Positions 6,529-12,067 of a stretch of 12,401 nt of DNA are shown here, piece by piece; position 1 is the first letter of the stretch; each line of letters opens with the position of its first letter. Both the position numbers and the translations under genes were made by a program. This DNA comes from an uncultured Collinsella sp. (GTDB lineage Bacteria > Actinomycetota > Coriobacteriia > Coriobacteriales > Coriobacteriaceae). The notes beneath the pieces are model-generated. The model worked only from the letters and a program-made list of their open reading frames with translations, was not told where the DNA came from and did not search any database. Location: the NCBI GenBank assembly GCA_900551205.1, contig URUW01000036.1, forward strand, positions 1-12,401, read 5' to 3'.

Positions 6529-6556
6529 AGCCCGCTGCCCCTGTGGGCGGCGGGCT
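6529..6556 (+). terminator. GC hairpin after UbiX and before the MerR gene, weak terminator or leader hairpin
   Basis: AGCCCGCTGCCC (6529-6540), loop CTGT, and GGGCGGCGGGCT (6545-6556) form a 12-pair stem with one T-G wobble, followed by TTTGT. The T run is short, so termination may be partial. It lies 32 bases past the UbiX stop and 32 bases before the MerR ATG, so it could end the UbiD-UbiX message or form part of the MerR leader. Confidence 0.5.
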
Positions 6557-6588
6557 TTGTGCGCTAAAAGGATGTGCCGGGAGGACTT

Positions 6589-7500
6589 ATGCAGACAGGC
6601 ATGTATGCGATTAGCGAGATGGCGAGCTTGTTTAACGTTTCGCGCCAAACGCTCATCTACTACGACAAGATCGGTCTGTTTAAACCCGCCGTGGTTAACG
6701 AAAAGGGCTACCGTTTCTATTCGCCTACGCAGATCCCGCTCATGCGTCTGATTTGCATGCTTCGCGACCTGGGGCTCGAACTCGACGAGATTGACCGCCT
6801 GACCTCGACGTTCGACATTGGCGAGATGACCGATCACCTGCGCTCGCGGGTGCAGGCGCTCGATGAGCAGATCGCTGAGCTCAAAGCCGAGCGCGCGAGC
6901 GTACAGGAGCGTCTAAGCTTTTACGACGAGGCGGTTTACTGGCGCGAGCGCGAGGGCAAGCCGGAGCTCAAGCAATTCGAGCGTCGCTACGTGGTCTTTG
7001 AGGAGTTTCCGGGCGATATCGAGCGCGGCCGCTCGATGCTTCACCCTACGCTCATGCGGGCAATCCTGCGCATGCGTACGTTGACGGGCACGCGCCCCAT
7101 GCGCGGTTGGGGCGCCATGCTGCGTCGCGAGGCGCTGCATTCCGACGACCCCATCGCCGGCGCCGGCTCCTTTGCCGTGCTGCCGCGCGGTGCCGAGGAA
7201 CTGCTGCCGAGCGATCCCGCCGAGCTGGCAGAGATCGGCATCGAAGTGCTGCCCGAGGGCACATATCTGTGCATGAGCCGCTGGGGCATGCCGTACGAGC
7301 CCGAGGGCATCCGCGCCGTCGTGGCCTGCATGGACAAGCACGCGCTCCAGCCCGTTGGCAACGCCTTCGACTTTTGCTACCTCGATACTACGAGCTACGA
7401 CGAGTCCCACCAAGAGGACTTTTGCTGCATCCAAATCCCCGTCGCCCTTCAGATGCGACAAGGGGACGATCCCTTTGTCACATCCACGCCCATTTCTTAG
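6589..7500 (+). CDS. MerR-family regulator with C-terminal GyrI-like effector domain
   Basis: A 303-residue protein. Residues about 5-75 are a MerR winged helix-turn-helix (MYAISEMASLFNVSRQTLIY, then YDKIGLFKP and GYRFYS), residues about 78-118 a charged dimerisation coiled coil, and residues about 130-288 a GyrI/BmrR-like ligand domain ending in a GTYLCM strand, an ALQPVG turn and the FCCIQIPV strand. MerR activators of the BmrR type bind an organic ligand in this domain and untwist promoters with long spacers. Start: GGGAGG four to five bases before ATG 6589; a GTG at 6574 lacks a proper ribosome site. It follows UbiX after 92 bases on the same strand, so it is a good candidate for control of the decarboxylase cluster, perhaps sensing an aromatic acid or its phenol product; that is inference. 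The last 15 codons are read from a dispersed palindrome, so the natural C-terminus has probably been replaced. Confidence 0.85.
   Translation: MQTGMYAISEMASLFNVSRQTLIYYDKIGLFKPAVVNEKGYRFYSPTQIPLMRLICMLRDLGLELDEIDRLTSTFDIGEMTDHLRSRVQALDEQIAELKAERASVQERLSFYDEAVYWREREGKPELKQFERRYVVFEEFPGDIERGRSMLHPTLMRAILRMRTLTGTRPMRGWGAMLRREALHSDDPIAGAGSFAVLPRGAEELLPSDPAELAEIGIEVLPEGTYLCMSRWGMPYEPEGIRAVVACMDKHALQPVGNAFDFCYLDTTSYDESHQEDFCCIQIPVALQMRQGDDPFVTSTPIS
7453..7483. repeat. Dispersed TGTGACAAAGGGA-type palindrome within the 3' end of the MerR gene
   Basis: ATGCGACAAGGGGA (7453-7466), CGA, and TCCCTTTGTCACAT (7470-7483) form a hairpin with one mismatch and one G-T pair. It shares arms with the elements at 2547-2578 and 8925-8957. 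It is translated as MRQGDDPFVT at the end of the MerR protein. Confidence 0.6.
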
Positions 7501-7527
7501 AAACTTGCAAAATCTGCAAGTTTCTAA
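7497..7527. promoter_or_regulatory. Perfect 13-base-arm palindrome, first of a tandem pair upstream of the ATPase gene
   Basis: TTAGAAACTTGCA (7497-7509) and TGCAAGTTTCTAA (7515-7527) are perfect complements around AAATC. The MerR stop codon lies in the left arm. The core AAACTTGCA-N5-TGCAAGTTT returns in the second palindrome 40 bases on. Candidate operator; no T run follows, so a terminator is less likely. Confidence 0.55.
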
Positions 7528-7535
7528 GGTGGCAT

Positions 7536-7568
7536 CTTATAAACTTACAAATAATGCAAGTTTATAAG
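7536..7568. promoter_or_regulatory. Second palindrome of the tandem pair upstream of the ATPase gene
   Basis: CTTATAAACTTACA (7536-7549) and TGCAAGTTTATAAG (7555-7568) pair with one mismatch across a 5-base AATAA centre. It shares AAACTT(G/A)CA-N5-TGCAAGTTT with the first palindrome; outer arms differ (CTTAT against TTAG). It ends 33 bases before the ATPase ATG. Confidence 0.55.
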
Positions 7569-7601
7569 TTTTCATGTCTGGACGGGCGCTAGGGAGACTC
7601 T

Positions 7602-8918
7602 ATGAACATCGTTCGCCGAAGCCGCTATCTCGATCGACTCATTGCTTTTCAGGATACCGACCTCATCAAAATCGTGACGGGTATACGCCGTTGCGGCAAA
7701 TCCACGTTATTGGACATGATGAGGGAGCACCTGGCGCAACAGGGGGTGCCGGCCGAGCGTTTGCTGACCTTTAAGATGGAATCTCTAGAGTATGCGGGGA
7801 TTACAGATTACCTGACGTTTTATCGCATGGTTCGGGAGCGCGTTGACGGTGTCGATCGCCCCTATCTATTCTTTGACGAACTCCAGAATGTCGAGGGCTG
7901 GGAAAAGGCGGTTAACTCGCTTCGAATTGATTTGCCGTGCGATATCTATGTCACGGGCTCCAATGCCTTTTTGCTATCGAGCGAGCTTGCAACGCTTATC
8001 TCGGGCCGGTATATCGAGGTCAAGATGCAGCCGCTCACGTTTGGCGAGTATCTTGATTTTCGCTCGATTGATGCGGTCGTCGCCGAAGGGCTTGGCGAGA
8101 GGGCCGAGCTCGTTTCCAAGACGGGCGATCGCCTTAATTCAAACACCGTGCTCGAGCAGTACATAACCTATGGCGGCATGCCGTTTCTGGCTCATGACGA
8201 GCCGAGACGCGAACCGTGCCGCGACTACATCCGCAGCCTCTATCAGACGATTGTCGCGCGCGATATCCTATTGCGCGCGACGCGTAGAGGTCGCGGAGCT
8301 ATCACCAAGCGCGACGTTCTCGAGCGGCTCTGTGCGTATCTGGCAGACAACATCTCCAATCAAACCTCGGTCAACAAAATCGTAGGGACGCTCAACGAAT
8401 CATCGGGCGGTAAGACCAACGCATCGACGGTGTCGGCGTATATTGACGCTCTGGAAGAGACGTACCTGTTTACCAAGGTAAAAAGGTATGACGTCAAGGG
8501 GCGGGAGCTTCTCAAGACAGGCGGTAAATATTACATAGCCGATACGGGAATCCGCAGCTATCTTGACGGATATAGAGGCAGCGATAGCGGAAGGATGCTC
8601 GAGAACGTTATCTACAACCAGCTTGTCTTTGAAGGATACGAAGTGTTTTGCGGCCATCTGCGCGCGGGGGAAATCGACTTTGTCGCAATCGGCGAGGGAT
8701 CGGACCGTAAATATATCCAGGTTACCGAACGGATCGATGCCGAGGCGACCAGAGAGCGCGAGCTGCGACCGCTCAAACTAAACACGCTGGGAAAAATCCC
8801 TGATTCGTACGAGAAGATCCTGATCGTCAGGGATGGTGAGCATCCAACAGACATCGACGGCATCAGAATCGTAGGGGCGGTCGACTTCTTGCTGAGAAAC
8901 AAGATCGCCCACGGCTAA
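7602..8918 (+). CDS. ATP-binding protein, AAA_14 ATPase with DUF4143 C-terminal domain
   Basis: A 438-residue protein with the usual two-part layout. The N-terminal AAA_14 ATPase has Walker A GIRRCGKST (27-35), Walker B YLFFDELQNV (88-97), a TGSNA sensor strand (118-122) and SGRY (134-137). The C-terminal DUF4143 region, about 200-400, ends in a PD-(D/E)xK-like fold: ENVIYNQLVFEGYEV, then GEIDF, then YIQVT where many relatives have a Glu-Val-Lys strand, so nuclease-type catalysis is doubtful. Function of the family is not settled; the genes are common in gut bacteria and archaea, often as solitary accessory genes. Ribosome site GGGAG precedes ATG 7602. Its codon use has more A/T-ending codons than its neighbours and it is flanked by palindromes on both sides (7453-7568 and 8925-8957), which suggests it was acquired by transfer. 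There is no sign that it belongs to the prFMN cluster. Confidence 0.9.
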   Translation: MNIVRRSRYLDRLIAFQDTDLIKIVTGIRRCGKSTLLDMMREHLAQQGVPAERLLTFKMESLEYAGITDYLTFYRMVRERVDGVDRPYLFFDELQNVEGWEKAVNSLRIDLPCDIYVTGSNAFLLSSELATLISGRYIEVKMQPLTFGEYLDFRSIDAVVAEGLGERAELVSKTGDRLNSNTVLEQYITYGGMPFLAHDEPRREPCRDYIRSLYQTIVARDILLRATRRGRGAITKRDVLERLCAYLADNISNQTSVNKIVGTLNESSGGKTNASTVSAYIDALEETYLFTKVKRYDVKGRELLKTGGKYYIADTGIRSYLDGYRGSDSGRMLENVIYNQLVFEGYEVFCGHLRAGEIDFVAIGEGSDRKYIQVTERIDAEATRERELRPLKLNTLGKIPDSYEKILIVRDGEHPTDIDGIRIVGAVDFLLRNKIAHG

Positions 8919-8924
8919 ACGCAA

Positions 8925-8957
8925 AATGTGACAAAGGGATAGTCCCTTTGTTACATT
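8925..8957. repeat. Dispersed TGTGACAAAGGGA-type palindrome, best copy
   Basis: AATGTGACAAAGGGA (8925-8939), TAG, and TCCCTTTGTTACATT (8943-8957) pair over 15 bases with one mismatch. It starts six bases after the ATPase stop. There is no T run, so it is a repetitive extragenic palindrome rather than a standard terminator, though it may affect mRNA ends. Confidence 0.65.
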
Positions 8958-8985
8958 CCATGCGAGCCGCCGTGCCATCTGGGGG

Positions 8986-8991
8986 TATAAG
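8986..8991 (+). promoter_or_regulatory. Likely -10 box for the membrane-protein gene
   Basis: TATAAG lies 47 bases before ATG 9033 in otherwise GC-rich sequence. No good -35 hexamer is seen at normal spacing, so the promoter is weak or activated. A start near 8997 would favour the ATG at 9033 over the in-frame GTG at 9000. Confidence 0.3.
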
Positions 8992-9032
8992 GCTGGCAAG
9001 TGTTTATTTGCGAGGCCAAGGGGGCGCCCCGT

Positions 9033-9902
9033 ATGGATATCGATAACTTTGAATGGTGGTATAGCGAGGGCGAGGCTCCGGACGAAGAGTGGGACGAGCC
9101 CGCGCCGTGTGACGTGTCGAGCGACGAGGACGAGACCGGCAACGATGCCGGTGTCGAGCCTGAAGCCGCCTCCGATGCCGCCGAACCCCTAACCTTTGAA
9201 CAGGCTTGGGCCCAGGCCGAGGCCGACGAGGCGAAGGCCGATGCCACGGCCACGCTCGGCGAGCCGGCTGATATGTCGATCTCGCCGGCAAAGACCCCAC
9301 AGCCGCGCCATACCATCGACCCCGGCAGCACGGCATCCTTCAGCATACTCGACGTGCCCGCGCAGGGTGCCCAGGCGCCCGCCCCCACCCATCGCCCCAA
9401 CCTGGCTCGCGAGGAAGACGCGGGCCGTCGCTCTCCGCTCGGCCCCATTCTCATCGCCTTTATGGCCGGCGTCATCGCTTGCTCGGCGATCGGCAGCATC
9501 TGGGGTCATGTCGAGCAGCAGCGCCAAGACGCCGCCAAGGTCGAGATGTCTGTCGAGCAATCGCTCAGCCGCACGCGCTCGGTGCATGTATCGGTCGAGG
9601 TCAAGGACGGCGCGACGTGGGACACCGCGCGCGGCGACAGCCAGATGCTCGTCCATATCGTGGGTCGCACGCTCAAGGGGCAAGCGATCGACGAGTACCA
9701 ATACGTCAATTCCGAAGGTGACGGCATCGAGCTCAAGCCCGGCGACTACGAGCTCACGGTCGATGAGCCGCCCGTCGCCACCGACGGCACGCGTTACCGT
9801 GCCTCAAAGCGCATGGTTCCGGTGAGTTTTAATTCACAGGCGCCCGATACGGTCGATAGCACGCCGCAGGGCGGGTTTGACCTTTACGCTATTGCTCAAT
9901 AA
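9033..9902 (+). CDS. Single-pass membrane protein of unknown function with acidic N-terminal tail
   Basis: A 289-residue protein I do not recognise as a named family. Residues 1-130 are low-complexity, acidic and Ala/Pro-rich (for example DEEWDEPAP and SSDEDE), probably disordered and cytoplasmic. RR at 132-133 precedes one membrane helix (about 136-158, SPLGPILIAFMAGVIACSAIG), so positive-inside topology puts the last 130 residues outside. That part has alternating beta-like segments (SVHVSVEVKD, QMLVHIVGRTLKG, YQYVNSEGDGIELKPGDYEL), which looks like a small beta-sandwich; I have an impression that similar segments occur repeatedly in larger Coriobacteria membrane proteins. AAGGGGG stands eight bases before ATG 9033. 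It has its own -10-like box and no obvious partner gene. Codon use is strongly GC3-biased and the frame is intact, so it is a real gene. Confidence 0.75.
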   Translation: MDIDNFEWWYSEGEAPDEEWDEPAPCDVSSDEDETGNDAGVEPEAASDAAEPLTFEQAWAQAEADEAKADATATLGEPADMSISPAKTPQPRHTIDPGSTASFSILDVPAQGAQAPAPTHRPNLAREEDAGRRSPLGPILIAFMAGVIACSAIGSIWGHVEQQRQDAAKVEMSVEQSLSRTRSVHVSVEVKDGATWDTARGDSQMLVHIVGRTLKGQAIDEYQYVNSEGDGIELKPGDYELTVDEPPVATDGTRYRASKRMVPVSFNSQAPDTVDSTPQGGFDLYAIAQ

Positions 9903-9981
9903 CTGCACCTGTCGCTCAACCCCGCCGCCAAGAGTGGGACAATAGCCCTCGACACCGTTGTTTACTATTGGAGGAAGTAGC

Positions 9982-10875
9982 ATGTCCACCGTCACTACCA
10001 TCAAGCGCGGCGGCCTCATCGCGGCCATCGATTCCATGGGCGCCCAGCTCACGAGCCTTGCCCTCAACGGCAACGAGTATCTGTGGCAGGGCGACCCGGC
10101 CTTTTGGGGCAAGCATGCGCCTATCCTGTTCCCCATCGTGGGATCGCTGCGCAACAACATGGCGACATCTGCGGCCGGCACCTGCGAGATGCCGCGCCAC
10201 GGACTCGCTCGCATCGTCGAGCACAAGTTGGTCGAGGTTTCGGAGGACGGCTCCTCGGTAACGTACGAGATCACTGACACGCCCGAGTCGCTCAAGGCGT
10301 TCCCGTTCCACTTTAAGCTCAACATGACCTATGCCCTGACCGGCGACGCCACGCTCACGCAGGCCTTTGCCGTCACCAACACCGGCGACGTGGACCTGCC
10401 GTTCTCGGTGGGCGGCCACCCCGCATTTAACGTGCCTGCCCCCGGTGCCGAGGACGAGGCATTCGAGGATTACGAGCTGGCGTTTACCGAGGCTTGGACT
10501 AACGAGGCCCCCATCATCACGCCCGACGGTCTTATGACGTTCGAGGGTAGCTACAAGGCTCCCGATAACTCGGACGTGCTGCCCATTACGCACCGCAGCT
10601 TCGATAACGATGCCATCATGTTCACCGATGCCCCGGGCTCCACGCTCACGCTGCGCGGTCGCAAGTCGGGCCACGGCGTCAAGATCGACTTTGAGGGCTT
10701 TAAGTACATCGGCGTGTGGTCTGCCGCCAACGACGCTCCGTTTGTGGCGCTCGAGCCCTGGACCGGCCACACCACCATGGACACCGAGGACGACGTCTTT
10801 GAGCACAAGGTCAACACCATTGCGCTGGCGCCGGGCGAGACAGACGTCCGCAGCTTTAGCGTCACCTTGCTCTAG
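9982..10875 (+). CDS. Aldose 1-epimerase family protein (LacX-like)
   Basis: A 297-residue protein of the galactose-mutarotase fold, LacX-type branch. Such enzymes interconvert alpha and beta anomers of aldoses, or of sugar phosphates in the YeaD group. The hallmarks are present: WGKHAPILFPIVGSLRNN (41-58) near the N-terminus, MPRHGLAR (70-77) with a probable catalytic His, VGGHPAFNVP (142-151) with the second His, and a late FVALEPWTG segment whose Glu is the expected general base. Length is normal. Start: GGAGGA six bases before ATG 9982; an in-frame start 24 bases upstream lies before the ribosome site. It appears to be a single-gene unit: its 3' end is followed by a perfect 12-pair hairpin and a strong terminator. 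The sugar substrate cannot be told from the sequence. Confidence 0.88.
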   Translation: MSTVTTIKRGGLIAAIDSMGAQLTSLALNGNEYLWQGDPAFWGKHAPILFPIVGSLRNNMATSAAGTCEMPRHGLARIVEHKLVEVSEDGSSVTYEITDTPESLKAFPFHFKLNMTYALTGDATLTQAFAVTNTGDVDLPFSVGGHPAFNVPAPGAEDEAFEDYELAFTEAWTNEAPIITPDGLMTFEGSYKAPDNSDVLPITHRSFDNDAIMFTDAPGSTLTLRGRKSGHGVKIDFEGFKYIGVWSAANDAPFVALEPWTGHTTMDTEDDVFEHKVNTIALAPGETDVRSFSVTLL

Positions 10876-10877
10876 AG

Positions 10878-10905
10878 GGTCCGCCGTTCTAGCGAACGGC
10901 GGACC
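10878..10905. repeat. Perfect 12-pair hairpin just after the epimerase stop
   Basis: GGTCCGCCGTTC (10878-10889), loop TAGC, and GAACGGCGGACC (10894-10905) are perfect complements, starting two bases after the stop codon. There is no T run, so it may protect the mRNA 3' end or mark an old extragenic palindrome; the true terminator is about 40 bases further on. Confidence 0.5.
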
Positions 10906-10946
10906 GGTCGACGCTGCGCGCCACCCAGAGCGACAATTTGTCATTC

Positions 10947-10988
10947 AAAAGGCAAGGCATGACCAGAAGGTCTATGCCTTGCCTTTTT
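10947..10988 (+). terminator. Strong Rho-independent terminator of the epimerase gene
   Basis: AAAAGGCAAGGCAT (10947-10960) pairs perfectly with ATGCCTTGCCTTTT (10974-10987); inside it GACC-AGAA-GGTC continues the stem with a single bulged T at 10973. The stem ends in TTTTT (10984-10988). The A run on the other side would also allow termination of minus-strand transcription. Confidence 0.85.
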
Positions 10989-11004
10989 ATGCCAAGTGGT
11001 GCAT

Positions 11005-11037
11005 GGGGGACAGGTTGATTTGCGCCAATCGTCCTCG
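11005..11037. repeat. REP-like GGGGACAGGTTGATTTGCG segment
   Basis: GGGGGACAGGTTGATTTGCG followed by CCAATCGTCCTC resembles the GGGGACAGGTT-type ends of extragenic palindromes mobilised by REP-associated tyrosine transposases. The two sides pair only imperfectly (GGGGAC with GTCCTC), so it would be a decayed copy. No transposase gene is present. The remaining sequence up to the binding-protein gene holds the leader with no convincing promoter. Confidence 0.3.
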
Positions 11038-11131
11038 TGTGTCTATTAATTTTTCGCGCACATGCCGCGCTGCTGGTTGCGGGCGTATATCCTGTCTTAT
11101 TGTCAGTAAGGCAAAATAGGGAAGGCATCAG

Positions 11132-12058
11132 ATGCAACCTCGACTACAGCGCGACGCGCAGACCCAGCCGGTGTGCAGTCGTCGCATCTTCTTGGGTAGC
11201 GCCCTCGCTGCGAGCGCAACCGTTGTCGCCGGCGCGCTTGCCGGCTGCCAGCGTCCGTCCACACTCAAGGTGGTCCAGCCCACGACGGGCGGCGGTCGCG
11301 ATGACCTGTCCGATTCCGTTATCGGCAAGGATAAGATCCGCATTGGCATGGAGGCGGCCTACGCCCCGTACAACTGGCAGGTTTCCGAGGCCAGCGAGTT
11401 CACCATTCCCATCGACAACGTGCAGGGCGCCTATGCCGATGGCTACGACGTGCAGATCGCCAAGATCGTCTGCAAGGCCCTCGGCGGCGAGCCTGTTGCC
11501 GTCAAGCAGAGCTTCTCGGGCCTTATCGATTCGCTCAACAACGGCCAGATCGACCTCATCATTGCCGGCATGAGCGCCACGCCCGAGCGCGAGGAGTCCG
11601 TCGGCTTTTCCGACCCGTACTTCATTGGCTACTTTGGCCTGTTCGTAAAAGAGGGCTCGCCCTACCAAAACGCGACCAAGCTCAGCGACTTTAGCGGCGC
11701 CACGGTGCTCGGCCAAAAGGACACCATGCTCGACACTGTCATTGACGAGATCCCGGGCGTTGTGCACAAAAACCCGGTCGACTCCGTCCCCACGGTGTTT
11801 TCGAATCTGCTGCAGGGCACGTGCGACGCCGTGACCTACAACACCGAGAACGAGAAGGGCTATATGGCCCAAAACCCGGGCATTGTCCCCATTCATTTTG
11901 CCGAGGGCGAGGGCTTTAAGCAGGAGGTTACGACAAACGTCGGCTGCCGCAAGGGCTCGGACAAGCTGCTCAAGCTCATCGACAAAACGCTCAAGGGCGT
12001 CAGCCAAGAGGAGCGCGACCAAATGTGGGACGCGTGCCTCGACCGTCAGCCGGCATAG
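11132..12058 (+). CDS. Amino-acid ABC transporter substrate-binding lipoprotein (SBP family 3), Tat-type signal
   Basis: A 308-residue periplasmic-binding-type lipoprotein. The leader contains SRRIFLG (16-22), a twin-arginine motif, a hydrophobic stretch, and the lipobox Leu36-Ala-Gly-Cys39, so it is probably exported folded and lipid-anchored on the outer face of the membrane. The mature part is a family 3 domain for polar amino acids: IRIGMEAAYAPY (69-80), GYDVQIAKIVCKALG (104-118), DSLNNGQIDLIIAGMSATPE (133-152) with Arg153 as the expected carboxylate contact, and FSDPY (159-163). In the DAVTYN segment (232-237) the residue that usually is Asp and holds the ligand amino group is Asn237. 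Start: GGGAAGG about seven bases before ATG 11132. Its stop is nine bases before the next gene, which is membrane-spanning, as in an uptake operon. Confidence 0.9.
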   Translation: MQPRLQRDAQTQPVCSRRIFLGSALAASATVVAGALAGCQRPSTLKVVQPTTGGGRDDLSDSVIGKDKIRIGMEAAYAPYNWQVSEASEFTIPIDNVQGAYADGYDVQIAKIVCKALGGEPVAVKQSFSGLIDSLNNGQIDLIIAGMSATPEREESVGFSDPYFIGYFGLFVKEGSPYQNATKLSDFSGATVLGQKDTMLDTVIDEIPGVVHKNPVDSVPTVFSNLLQGTCDAVTYNTENEKGYMAQNPGIVPIHFAEGEGFKQEVTTNVGCRKGSDKLLKLIDKTLKGVSQEERDQMWDACLDRQPA

Positions 12059-12067
12059 GGAGGCAGC

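Noticed and set aside
7497..7568. CRISPR-like repeats
   Set aside because: Only two units, each internally palindromic and with different outer arms; no spacer pattern and no cas genes.
7602..8918. Defence-system ATPase or toxin-antitoxin component
   Set aside because: No partner nuclease, methylase or antitoxin gene is next to it; the AAA_14/DUF4143 family alone does not establish a defence role.
9000..9032. GTG start eleven codons upstream for the membrane-protein gene
   Set aside because: It falls at about the predicted transcription start, while AAGGGGG precedes the ATG at 9033 at suitable distance.
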